A stretch of DNA of 64,000 nt from Arenicella chitinivorans (lineage in GTDB: Bacteria > Pseudomonadota > Gammaproteobacteria > Arenicellales > Arenicellaceae), in assembly GCF_014651515.1 (NCBI RefSeq), contig NZ_BMXA01000005.1, positions 124,001 to 188,000 of the forward strand. The letters run 5' to 3'. The translations under genes were made by a program, and so were the position numbers. The notes beneath the pieces were generated by a model. The model made no database searches. It saw nothing but the letters and a program-made list of their open reading frames with translations, and had not been told where the DNA came from. Of this stretch, positions 35,612-44,051 are shown one piece after another; position 1 is the first letter of the stretch; each line of letters begins with the position of its first letter.

Positions 35612-35935
35612 CTAGGTAACTCTGGTCTCCTGAACCAACACGTACGGTGCAACCACCAAGGTCCACAACAGCTGATTTTCGGCGTGCCAGCGTCGGGCGT
35701 GGTCATTACTCGGCGGCGCGAGCTCGCCCGCATCGATCAACGGCGTTAGCGTACTGGCATCATCACTGGCAATCGCGGCACCAATCACGACCAAATCGTG
35801 TGCGTCGTCAACACGCAGAACCTTACCTTGAGCGAAAAAGCGCTCCAAATCGCGCCACTCACATCGGGCAGTTTCACTGAGAAGTTTTGCGAGTAGCGAT
35901 TCGTGACGGGACGCTTGAGTATCCACAGCAGACAT
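35612..35935 (-). CDS. DUF2288 domain protein
   Basis: 107 residues. The whole protein matches the DUF2288 pattern: LLSETARCEWRDLERFFAQGKVLRV, then LVVIGAAIASDD, a W-x-A/N-x-x-L-W segment, and the C-terminal VVAPYVLVQE. It is soluble with no catalytic motif, and its function is not known. It is followed by nfsA on the same strand. Confidence 0.85.
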   Translation of the reverse strand: MSAVDTQASRHESLLAKLLSETARCEWRDLERFFAQGKVLRVDDAHDLVVIGAAIASDDASTLTPLIDAGELAPPSNDHARRWHAENQLLWTLVVAPYVLVQETRVT

Positions 35936-36021
35936 AAAACAACTATTAAGTATTGCGGCAGGAAACCTCGTTAAGAGGTCATAAGACAGCGTAACGAGGC
36001 CCCTAGGTTTTTGACAGCAGA

Positions 36022-36453
36022 TTATTGGATTGGCTTCTCCATCGCCTCTTCCGCTGCTTCTTCAGCCTCTTGCGCTGCGTCTTCCGCGTCATCCATCGCA
36101 TCTTCAACGGCATCTCCAGCGTCATCCATCGCATCACCTGCGTCATCCGCAGCACCACTCATCGCATCTTTCGCGTCCTGCATTGCGTCACCGGTTGCTT
36201 CCATCGCATCTTCCGCCATCTCAGCAGCGCCATCAACGGCATCGGAGGTCGCTTCAGCCACAGCATCGCCGGCGTCTTCCGCCATCTCGGCAGCAGAATC
36301 AACAGCGTCGGCGGTTGCGTCAACTGCATCCGATGCAGCTTCTTTTGTCGCTTCGATGGCATTGCTAATCGCGTTATCTTCCTGCTTGCTATCACAGGCA
36401 GCGAGTAAAACGAGCAAGCCGGCTACAACGGCAGACTTAGTAAGGTAATTCAT
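36022..36453 (-). CDS. Asp/Ala/Glu-rich repetitive lipoprotein
   Basis: 143 residues. Lipoprotein signal peptide with lipobox LAAC (Cys20). The mature part is made of D, A, E and M with few other residues, in a degenerate heptad/undecad pattern (DAVD-, DAME-, AAEMAED-, GDAM-type units), with no Pro and almost no aromatic residues, predicting one very long acidic amphipathic helix. The closest general types are Lpp-like or LEA/apolipoprotein-like helices; a specific family cannot be assigned. The repeats make alternative frames long on both strands, but only this one has a signal peptide and a GGAGG ribosome-binding site (AAGGAGGCCCC just upstream). Confidence 0.78.
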   Translation of the reverse strand: MNYLTKSAVVAGLLVLLAACDSKQEDNAISNAIEATKEAASDAVDATADAVDSAAEMAEDAGDAVAEATSDAVDGAAEMAEDAMEATGDAMQDAKDAMSGAADDAGDAMDDAGDAVEDAMDDAEDAAQEAEEAAEEAMEKPIQ

Positions 36454-36911
36454 GGGGCCTCCTTAAATATAGGATTAACGGTTCATACACTAATGGGGTA
36501 GCAAATTACATAAAACACACAGTGTTTATGCGCCTTTGCGCCGTTCATTATACTCAAGCTAGCGCGGACTACCATGTAAATCGCGAATAATAGAAACCCA
36601 CTGAATTCGGGCTGTCTCAATTAATTACAGATTAACAGACTCGGTTTTATTGATTAACGGCAGACTTTGTAGTAAAAATGCCTGCTTATTTTTACAGGTG
36701 TATTTTCGGTTTTCGCGTCACCATACCGAGCCACGTGCGCAGCCAGTATCTGCACAGTCGTATACGGGTGTTAGAAAACACGCTAAAACCTTTCAATCTG
36801 AGGTCACAAAAGACTCGGATTACCCCAACCCACCGCGTGGCCACCCATGCAGTGTGAGTGCAAATGTTGGGGGCAACGGTAATTCAACTTTAAACTACAA
36901 GTAGTAATAAC
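36454..36911. other. Divergent intergenic region between the lipoprotein and dksA
   Basis: 458 bp holding the promoters of both neighbours. An open frame at 36650-36904 has no family resemblance, no good ribosome-binding site and odd composition, and is not called. No clear hairpin or operator was found. Confidence 0.5.
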
Positions 36912-37364
36912 GTGACTAAGAAAAAAACATCGGCAGAAGCGGCCAAGTCTGACAACTTGATTCATGGCATTGAGCCTTACAATGAAAAAGCGGGCGAGGA
37001 ATATATGAACTCGCAGCAAGTTGAGCATTTTCGCAATATCTTGTTGTCTTGGAAGCGTAACCTACTCGACGAGGTGTCACGCACCATTCACCTGATGCAG
37101 GATGAGAACATTAATCACCCTGACCCGAACGACCGCGCCAGCCAAGAGACCGACATGTCGCTCGAATTGCGTAACCGCGACCGTGAGCGAAAACTACTCA
37201 AGAAAATTGAGCAAACCCTGGTTCGTGTCGACAATCAAGACTATGGCTGGTGTGACCGCTGCGGCATTGAAATCGGGATACGACGCCTGGAAGCACGCCC
37301 TACCGCGGAGCTCTGCGTCGACTGTAAGACCTTGAATGAAATCAAAGAAAGACAAATGATCTAG
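36912..37364 (+). CDS. dksA: RNA polymerase-binding transcription factor DksA
   Basis: 150 residues with a GTG start at 36912, which gives the complete N-terminus (IHGIEPYNEKAGEEYMN aligns with E. coli IAGVEPYQEKPGEEYMN). The coiled-coil tip carries the essential acidic residues (NHPDPNDRASQE), and the four-Cys zinc finger is intact (CDRCGIEIGIRRLEARPTAE... CVDC). It binds the RNA polymerase secondary channel with ppGpp. A terminator at 37389 follows. Confidence 0.96.
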   Translation: MTKKKTSAEAAKSDNLIHGIEPYNEKAGEEYMNSQQVEHFRNILLSWKRNLLDEVSRTIHLMQDENINHPDPNDRASQETDMSLELRNRDRERKLLKKIEQTLVRVDNQDYGWCDRCGIEIGIRRLEARPTAELCVDCKTLNEIKERQMI

Positions 37365-37388
37365 CACGACTGATTTCATAACAACCAT

Positions 37389-37419
37389 AAAAAAGCCCGC
37401 TTCAAACGCGGGCTTTTTT
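37389..37419. terminator. Bidirectional terminator between dksA and surA
   Basis: A6 then GCCCGC (37395-37400), loop TTCAAAC, GCGGGC (37408-37413) and T6. Both strands read as intrinsic terminators, serving convergent dksA and lptD-surA. Confidence 0.9.
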
Positions 37420-37439
37420 ATTCCGTCAAACTGTTCAGA

Positions 37440-38705
37440 TTAGGTATTACCAAGCGACTCAGGTTCGGTAACAAACTCAACATAGGCGCCTTCCTGCAGC
37501 TCGTTGACCCATTGCTTGTACTCACGATCAGCTCGCTGTCGGCGTAAAATTTGATCGGCGCGGCCGCGGATCATTTGTTCGGTGATGTTCTTCTTACGGC
37601 GGTCATCCACGATAATGATGTGCATACCGAATTGTGTTTCAACCGGGAAGCTTATTTCACCCAAAGACAGCTTCTGAAACGCCTCCTCAAAGGGTGGCAC
37701 CATTTCACCCGGAGAAACCCAATCAAGGCTTCCACCATTGGCGGCTGACACTGAGTCATCCGAGTAAATTCTGGCCAGTGCAGAGAAATCTTCGCCCTCA
37801 ACAATACGCTTGCGCAGCTCACGCAACTTTTTGGCGGCCTGCGACTTTGCCACACGAGACTCCGCTGAAATTAGGATATGCCGCACCTTGCTCTGGATGA
37901 TTTCAGTCCGGTCGCCCTTCAGATCCAACAGTTTGAGAATGTGATACCCATTGGCAGTGGTCAATACCGGAGATACGTCGCCAACCTGCATGTCCTGTAA
38001 GGCGCTGACGTAAACTTCTGGCAACTGCGCAGCATTGCGCCAGCCAATCACGCCGCCATCTTCAGCATCGGTCGCTTGAGAATAAGCTGACACGGCTTGT
38101 TCGAAATTCATGCCCGTACCGATTTCACTACGAACCTGCTGTGCCAGTTCGGCAGCGCCATCACCAGTCTTAATTAATATCCGGGCGATCTCATATTCCG
38201 AGGTATCTTGATCCAAGTTATTGGCAGCGATAAATCCATCAATCTCATATTCCGGCACAATTACTCGCGAGCGAGCGTAGTAATCAGTGAAGCGTGAAAT
38301 CACCATCGAATCGCGCACTGATTCAACAAACATATCGAATGGTTGACCCGTATCTTGTACCTGTCTGCGCATCTGGTCCACTGTCACATCCTGTTGGGCG
38401 GCAAAACGCTGCAGAGTGGCTTGCACTTCTTCATCACTCACCGTGATACCACGACGCTCAGCCTCCTGCACCTGAAGGCGATCGCTGACCATGGTGTCGA
38501 GCAACTGCTTGGCAAGCCCCGGTGGCGGCGTTTGACCGCTGTTACTCAACTCATCCATCACGGTGGCCATACGATAATCGAATTCTGATTGCGTGATGAC
38601 ATCCTCATTCACGATGACAAGCACACGATCCTCATACGCCACCGCGTTAGAAAGTGGCAATATAGTACTAGCCAGAAGGCTGGCGGCAATGATTATTTTT
38701 TTCAA
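37440..38705 (-). CDS. surA: Periplasmic chaperone/peptidyl-prolyl isomerase SurA
   Basis: 421 residues. Signal peptide about 1-23 (LLASTILPLSNAVA). The N-terminal chaperone domain (RVLVIVNEDVITQSEFDYRM) is followed by two parvulin domains at about 165-270 and 280-380 (VRHILISAESRV; GGSLDWVSPGEMVPPFEEAF; FGMHIIIVDDRR). It escorts outer-membrane proteins, LptD among them, to the BAM complex. It starts 43 bp after lptD. Confidence 0.95.
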   Translation of the reverse strand: MKKIIIAASLLASTILPLSNAVAYEDRVLVIVNEDVITQSEFDYRMATVMDELSNSGQTPPPGLAKQLLDTMVSDRLQVQEAERRGITVSDEEVQATLQRFAAQQDVTVDQMRRQVQDTGQPFDMFVESVRDSMVISRFTDYYARSRVIVPEYEIDGFIAANNLDQDTSEYEIARILIKTGDGAAELAQQVRSEIGTGMNFEQAVSAYSQATDAEDGGVIGWRNAAQLPEVYVSALQDMQVGDVSPVLTTANGYHILKLLDLKGDRTEIIQSKVRHILISAESRVAKSQAAKKLRELRKRIVEGEDFSALARIYSDDSVSAANGGSLDWVSPGEMVPPFEEAFQKLSLGEISFPVETQFGMHIIIVDDRRKKNITEQMIRGRADQILRRQRADREYKQWVNELQEGAYVEFVTEPESLGNT

Positions 38706-38748
38706 TGTTCTTCTACCCTTGATTGTTGACTATCAACGTCAACAAATC

Positions 38749-41049
38749 TTATAAACCTGTTCGGATGCGACCCAGTGACGTTAGTTCCAACTCCACAAAA
38801 AAGGAAGTTCGCTTGTCTTCGATATTACGATTATGAATTCGGTCTGTGCCGATAAACCGAAGTTTCCAGCAGCAGGCGTTATACTCTAGCCCGACGGTGG
38901 TTTCTAAGCTTTCTGAGTCCTCCACAGAATAACGCTCAGAGCCAAAAAACTGCCAACGGTCTGAAATTGGCCAATTGGCAGACACGGCCAACTGATCCAC
39001 CACTCGAGTGCCAAAATCTGATCGATAGTAACCAACACTCACATTCTTGCGATCATCGTCGTCAGGTCGATACCCAACCGAGAAACGCGCGGTGCGCAAC
39101 TCACTCTCGTCGTGATCGTATTGCAGGAAAGTGTAGGTTGACCACGGGCCGTTGGATTCAGTTTGCAACTCGGCCAACAAATCACCCAAACCACTCTCTT
39201 GTACAGGCGAAGACGCGCGCAAGCCCTGTTCCTGGTCTTCCAGCAGCACCAACTGACCAATTGAAGCCTTCAGACGCTGATCACCCGATTCATTGTCCAG
39301 AATTCGAGTCGTAACACCGATTGTTACTTGGTTGGTATCACCGACGCGGTCATCACCATAAAAGCGGTTTTCACGGAAAATCCCACTGAAATTATTCAAG
39401 GCCACCGCTGCTGTGTCGAAAAGCGGTAATTCATCCTGGTCCTCTTCCGGCGCATAAACATAGTAGACGCGTGGCTCCAGTGTTTGCAGTGCGCCGTCGC
39501 CAAACCAACTAGCATTGCGCTCAAATACGACCCCTGAATCAACGCTAAATACCGGAACCGTTGAAGACGGGTTATCATCGAATTCATCAGTGTCGAGATC
39601 CAGACTGTAGCTACGTGAGTACACTGAAACCCGTGGTTTCACATAACCCCAGATATTCTCCATCGGCAATTCCACATACGGATTCATGGAGGTTCGTGAA
39701 CCTTCAAGACGGGTATCCGAACCAAAGCTGGTGTAGCTCGCATTCAATCCATAATTTAAGCCCCAGGGTCCCTCCGGCAGATTCGATGAAAAACCGACTG
39801 ACGGCAATCGCTCATACGGCGTCACGATACCGGAGATACTGTCATCGATAACCTGATACTCGTTGGCTCGAACACTCATACGAAAATACGGATTAGAGTA
39901 CGCCAACTGCACATCACGTGGCACATAGGTCGCAGAGTAGTATTGGATATCATTGCGCAAGTCATCGAAGTAATCGATGTCTGACACATCATTATAATTG
40001 ACCTCACCGTACAAACTATCGGTGAACTGCTGGCGATGACGAATGGTCAAGTAGGCACGATCATCATCGATTTCGGCGTCCGGCTGCCCAGTAATAATGT
40101 TCTGTTGTTCCTGCTCTGCACGATAAAAATCATCGCCCGGCAGAAAATCACCATAAATATACGTCGCGGAATTCAGCGACTGGTGGCGATATTCAACCCC
40201 AACCTGCATTCCACGATCTGTGTAGTAGCGCGGCGTAATGGTGGCATCTTGGTTCTTTGCAATGTTCCAGTACCAAGGCACTTCAATGATATTGCCAGAA
40301 TCTTGATCCGAACCAAATCCAGGTGTTAGCAAGCCGGTTTTGCGCTCATCATTCAACGGAAAAGATAAATACGGCGCGTAAAAAATAGGCACGCCCTTAA
40401 ACCGCACTGTCGCGCCACGCGCCTTACCAACCCCGGCGGTACGATCTAGCTCCAACTCACGCGCGCCAACAATGACGCTGTCGTTGCCTTCTGGGCAGGT
40501 GGTGTATCTGGCCCGCTCCAGCCGCACCACACCTTCACCTTCTAAATGTAGTTTGTCTGCCGAGCCGCGTGACTCGATAAACGCCGTATCAATCCCATCT
40601 TCCGACTCTAAACCCTCAGACAATTTAAACTCGGTGTTGGTCATGCTGCCAATCTGAGTCGGCACATGCACATCGATCTCATCACTGGAAAGGTAATCGC
40701 CATTCTCGGAGATCATTTCCACCTGCCCCTGCGCAATGACTCGCTCAGAGGATCGGTAGTAACGAATACGGTCGGCCACAATGGTTTGTCGTCCCTGCTG
40801 AACTTCCGCATCGCCAGACAACATCACCAGGTCTTCACCTTGCGCCTCCACCTCGTTTGCTTCTAATGAAATCGGATACTTGCCTTCCGAATTTTTGGCC
40901 AGAGATGGTGTCTTAAACTGCAGCTCGGATGGCTTACATACGCAGTTCTGGCCTTTACATGCGCCCTGCACCACGCCCGACCAGAATATAAATACTGCGA
41001 CACTTGCGAGTGCAATGCCTCGTTTCCTATAAAGTGATTTCAAATTCAC
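38749..41049 (-). CDS. lptD: LPS-assembly outer-membrane protein LptD
   Basis: 766 residues. A signal peptide (cleavage near VVQGA, residue 30) is followed by N-terminal Cys residues 31, 36 and 38, an OstA jellyroll domain (about 50-170; LEANEVEAQGEDLVMLSGDAEVQQG) and a large beta-barrel. The Cys-Cys pair near the C-terminus (YNACCWKLRF) is the counterpart of the E. coli Cys724-Cys725 pair used in disulfides with the jellyroll. With LptE it inserts LPS into the outer leaflet. First gene of lptD-surA. Confidence 0.95.
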   Translation of the reverse strand: MNLKSLYRKRGIALASVAVFIFWSGVVQGACKGQNCVCKPSELQFKTPSLAKNSEGKYPISLEANEVEAQGEDLVMLSGDAEVQQGRQTIVADRIRYYRSSERVIAQGQVEMISENGDYLSSDEIDVHVPTQIGSMTNTEFKLSEGLESEDGIDTAFIESRGSADKLHLEGEGVVRLERARYTTCPEGNDSVIVGARELELDRTAGVGKARGATVRFKGVPIFYAPYLSFPLNDERKTGLLTPGFGSDQDSGNIIEVPWYWNIAKNQDATITPRYYTDRGMQVGVEYRHQSLNSATYIYGDFLPGDDFYRAEQEQQNIITGQPDAEIDDDRAYLTIRHRQQFTDSLYGEVNYNDVSDIDYFDDLRNDIQYYSATYVPRDVQLAYSNPYFRMSVRANEYQVIDDSISGIVTPYERLPSVGFSSNLPEGPWGLNYGLNASYTSFGSDTRLEGSRTSMNPYVELPMENIWGYVKPRVSVYSRSYSLDLDTDEFDDNPSSTVPVFSVDSGVVFERNASWFGDGALQTLEPRVYYVYAPEEDQDELPLFDTAAVALNNFSGIFRENRFYGDDRVGDTNQVTIGVTTRILDNESGDQRLKASIGQLVLLEDQEQGLRASSPVQESGLGDLLAELQTESNGPWSTYTFLQYDHDESELRTARFSVGYRPDDDDRKNVSVGYYRSDFGTRVVDQLAVSANWPISDRWQFFGSERYSVEDSESLETTVGLEYNACCWKLRFIGTDRIHNRNIEDKRTSFFVELELTSLGRIRTGL

Positions 41050-41355
41050 TCGCGCACCTTTGTATGGGTTATTGATTTATGCTGGCGGTTTTATAATGTG
41101 TTTCCCCAAGCATGGCTATTGTCGCCAGGACGAATAGTACAGAAACCACCAAAACAATCCCGCGTACGGCAAGTAACTGGGTGGTCATCGAGTTTCAAGC
41201 TCGTTGAGCTGAATTTCTGTATACTTGGAGCGTCGTATTATAGAGCAATAAGCACGGCTCTGCTAAGCCACGATTAAGCGCTTTTAATTAAACTAATCCG
41301 CCGCAAAATCATTTGTCTCGGTATTTAACCCTGTCACCTGTATTTAGACACTACT
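41050..41355. other. Divergent intergenic region, lptD / amgK
   Basis: 306 bp between two divergent starts, expected to carry both promoters. No coding frame, strong hairpin or recognised operator was found by eye. Confidence 0.5.
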
Positions 41356-42369
41356 TTGGACCCTCGTTTCTTACAGGCCCGCGAATGGGCAACCCAGCAA
41401 ACCGGCTATCTGACCTCGCCCATTCAGTCGATGCAAGCCGCATCTGTCGACGCTAGTTTTCGACGTTATTTCCGCATTATCACAGCCCAACAGCGTTGCA
41501 TACTGATGGATGCGCCGCCAGAGCAGGAAAATGTGACTAAATTCGTACAAAACGCAGATGCATTGCGCGCTATCCAAGTAAAAACACCAACCATCTATGC
41601 ACGAGATGACAAAAACGGTTTTTTGTTGCTGGAAGATTTTGGAGACACAACGTATTTATCCGCTTTGACACAGTGCAATCTCGCACCCGACACACTTTAC
41701 CGCCAAGCGATCGACAGTCTGGTTCAAATACAGTCCGGTCCACGGCTAACCCCAACAGCACTGTCATTGCCTGCTTACGATGCAGATTGGCTATCAATGG
41801 AATTTGACCTGTTCCGTGAATGGTATGTCGAGCGCCATCTCGGCGTCGAGTTAATACCGAAACACGTCGCCATCCTGTCGGCCCTGAAAACCACGTTGGT
41901 TGACGCCTGCCTCGAGCAGCCCCAAACCTGGGTGCATCGCGACTTCCATTCTCGCAACCTCATGCTGATTGACGGCGACCAACCGGGTGTATTAGATTTT
42001 CAAGACATGGTGACTGGTCCTCTGACCTACGACATTGCTTCGTTACTCAAAGACTGTTATGTCGCCTGGCCCAGAACGCAACAAATGGCCTGGCTGGCGA
42101 GTTACTGGCAGCGCGCATCAATGCAGTTAAAACTGCCCGATATCGACTTTGCCACACTGACGCGCTGGTATGATTTTACTGCACTGCAACGCCACATGAA
42201 GGTGTTGGGCATTTTTTGCCGCTTGAACTACCGCGACCAAAAACCACACTATATGAACGACCTACCTCTGGTGGCAAATTACGTGCTCGATACCTTGGCG
42301 AGGTATCCAGACTTTTGCCCCGTTCAAGAGGCTTTGGGTGACTTAATCGCACAAGCAGCAAACGCATGA
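41356..42369 (+). CDS. amgK: N-acetylmuramate/N-acetylglucosamine anomeric kinase (aminoglycoside-phosphotransferase fold)
   Basis: 337 residues with a TTG start at 41356; no in-frame ATG precedes the conserved N-terminus, and the ribosome-binding site is poor. Kinase motifs are GFLLLEDFGD, WVHRDFHSRNLMLI (catalytic HRDFHxxN) and VLDFQDMVTGPLTYD (metal-binding DFQD). Its stop overlaps the murU start (ATGA) and it is divergent from lptD, the arrangement seen in Pseudomonas. There AmgK makes MurNAc-1-phosphate for the MurU recycling route that bypasses de novo UDP-MurNAc synthesis and lowers fosfomycin sensitivity. Confidence 0.9.
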   Translation: MDPRFLQAREWATQQTGYLTSPIQSMQAASVDASFRRYFRIITAQQRCILMDAPPEQENVTKFVQNADALRAIQVKTPTIYARDDKNGFLLLEDFGDTTYLSALTQCNLAPDTLYRQAIDSLVQIQSGPRLTPTALSLPAYDADWLSMEFDLFREWYVERHLGVELIPKHVAILSALKTTLVDACLEQPQTWVHRDFHSRNLMLIDGDQPGVLDFQDMVTGPLTYDIASLLKDCYVAWPRTQQMAWLASYWQRASMQLKLPDIDFATLTRWYDFTALQRHMKVLGIFCRLNYRDQKPHYMNDLPLVANYVLDTLARYPDFCPVQEALGDLIAQAANA

Positions 42370-43103
42370 GCAAGACACGACAAGTCAATCAGACGACTGT
42401 GTTAATTCTTGCCGCTGGGCGCGGGGCGCGCATGCGTGAACTGACGCAACATACTCCTAAACCACTGATTAAGTTAGGCCAACACAGTCTTATTGAGCAT
42501 CACTTGATGCGCCTCGCAGCACTCGGATTCAAAGATATTGTGATCAATATTGCGTATTTGGCTGAACAGATATCGGCTGCATTGGGTGATGGTTCACGCT
42601 ACGGCTTGCGGATTCGCTATTCCGATGAATCCAGCACCGGCGCGTTAGAGACCGCGGGCGGCATTGCCAACGCGTTACCTCTACTCAAAAGCGACCACTT
42701 TATTGTGATTAATTCAGACATCTACACCGACTTCGATTATCGGCAACTGCTGGACGTAACGGACCATCACGCACATCTGGTTTTGGTGCCAAACCCGGCG
42801 CATAACCCGCTAGGCGACTTCGGCCTCACCCAACAAGGTATCGTGGTGCGCAAAAAATCACCTGAACCGACCTACACATTTAGTGGCATCGCGCGCTATG
42901 CGAAATTACTGTTTAGCGACGTACCGGTCAAAAAGCAGCCGCTGTCACCCGTATTCGACACACTCATTCAACAAGGCACATTGCACGGTTGCCTGTACAA
43001 CGGTTTATGGCAGGATGTTGGCACGCCGGAACGGTTGAAGGAAATTGAACAAGAACAGCCACTTACAACTGAGTCAGAAAACAATCCAGCACTTGACGTT
43101 TAA
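42366..43103 (+). CDS. murU: N-acetylmuramate-1-phosphate uridylyltransferase
   Basis: 245 residues, nucleotidyltransferase fold. LILAAGRGARMRELTQHTPKPLIKLG is the nucleotide-binding signature; ETAGGIANALPLL and VINSDIYTDFDY (metal Asp) follow, and LWQDVGTPERL is at the C-terminus. It forms UDP-MurNAc from MurNAc-1-P and UTP, downstream of AmgK. Its last 41 bp overlap the end of lipB on the opposite strand. Confidence 0.92.
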   Translation: MSKTRQVNQTTVLILAAGRGARMRELTQHTPKPLIKLGQHSLIEHHLMRLAALGFKDIVINIAYLAEQISAALGDGSRYGLRIRYSDESSTGALETAGGIANALPLLKSDHFIVINSDIYTDFDYRQLLDVTDHHAHLVLVPNPAHNPLGDFGLTQQGIVVRKKSPEPTYTFSGIARYAKLLFSDVPVKKQPLSPVFDTLIQQGTLHGCLYNGLWQDVGTPERLKEIEQEQPLTTESENNPALDV

Positions 43104-43722
43104 CCTGTTCCGAGTCGAACTGATCATTCAGCTCAGATAACTGTGTGACCACCAACCCTTGATATCCACATGGGTCGATGTTCTTAAAAGGCTGCATATC
43201 CATACGCAAATTGAAACTGAGCCCGTGGTAACTCATTCCGCGCCTAATCCGCAATCCTAGCGCGGCAATTTTCGCACCGTCAACGTACACACCTGGCGCA
43301 TCATCTCGTCGGTCACCTTTAACACGGTGCAAACTCAAGGTGTCGATAACACATTGCTCCAGCCCATGCACCAGCGACTTCACGCCAATACCATAGCGCT
43401 TCAAGCGCAGCAACGGATACATGACCATCTGACCCGGACCATGATAGGTAATCTGTCCCCCGCGATCTGTTTTCACCACCGGAACGGCGCTGGGTAATAA
43501 CGGATCAAGCTGACACGCCGTACCTTGTGTGTAGACCGGAGCATGCTCAACCAGCCACACCTCGTCGAGGTCCTGCGGGTCGGCATTGGCCACATGTTCA
43601 CACATAGCCTGGTAGGCGGCTTCATACGGTACCAGCCCAAACTCACGCACCAACAGCCGATGACCACTGCCAGAGGTCACCTGCCGGGTAGCACGTGGAC
43701 TTAACGACTGAATCACGGTCAT
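43063..43722 (-). CDS. lipB: Lipoyl(octanoyl) transferase
   Basis: 219 residues. The signature RGGQITYHGPGQMVMYPLL, the catalytic Lys region (GAKIAALGLRIRRGMSYHGLSFN) and the active-site Cys in IDPCGYQG are present. It moves octanoyl groups from acyl carrier protein to lipoate-dependent enzymes. It follows the ybeD gene by two bases, as in many gammaproteobacteria, and overlaps convergent murU by 41 bp. Confidence 0.95.
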   Translation of the reverse strand: MTVIQSLSPRATRQVTSGSGHRLLVREFGLVPYEAAYQAMCEHVANADPQDLDEVWLVEHAPVYTQGTACQLDPLLPSAVPVVKTDRGGQITYHGPGQMVMYPLLRLKRYGIGVKSLVHGLEQCVIDTLSLHRVKGDRRDDAPGVYVDGAKIAALGLRIRRGMSYHGLSFNLRMDMQPFKNIDPCGYQGLVVTQLSELNDQFDSEQVKRQVLDCFLTQL

Positions 43723-43724
43723 TA

Positions 43725-44030
43725 TTAGAGGGTCATAACGACGCGTTTGGACTGGCCAATTATCAGGTAGATCGACTCCAACTGGTCTCGACTCTCCAGT
43801 CGAACCTTGGCCGTCACAGACTCAAATTTACCAGTACGGCTCTCGTTTGACTGCATATCCAGCAACGCCTCCGCCGTCACCAACGGCGAAATCAAATCTT
43901 GTATGTGATCAAGCGCTGACTGCATAGGGTCTGCGCGACACATTGCTTTAAACGCAAAGTCGCAAGGATATTCGATCAGATCAAAGCCATCTTTGGCTTC
44001 TGGGCCGGGAATGGTTGCGTCGCTACTCAT
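43725..44030 (-). CDS. ybeD: YbeD family protein (DUF493)
   Basis: 101 residues. LIEYPCDFAFKAMCRAD at the start of the fold and the C-terminal half (SVTAKVRLESRDQLESIYLIIGQSKRVVMTL) match the DUF493/YbeD ferredoxin-like, ACT-resembling family. The function is not settled. It sits between dacA and lipB in the standard order. Confidence 0.92.
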   Translation of the reverse strand: MSSDATIPGPEAKDGFDLIEYPCDFAFKAMCRADPMQSALDHIQDLISPLVTAEALLDMQSNESRTGKFESVTAKVRLESRDQLESIYLIIGQSKRVVMTL

Positions 44031-44051
44031 AATTAAAACTCGCTTATCTAC

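Noticed and set aside
36011-36448. Long Ser/Ala-rich, Arg/Phe-rich and His/Pro-rich frames opposite the Asp/Ala-rich lipoprotein
   Set aside because: They are by-products of the repetitive codons in the lipoprotein gene; only the minus-strand frame has a signal peptide and ribosome-binding site.
36650-36904. 84-codon frame upstream of dksA
   Set aside because: No family match, no ribosome-binding site, composition unlike neighbouring genes, and it occupies the dksA promoter region.
41356-42369. Aminoglycoside phosphotransferase resistance gene
   Set aside because: Only the kinase fold is shared. The overlap with murU and divergence from lptD identify AmgK, a cell-wall recycling enzyme.
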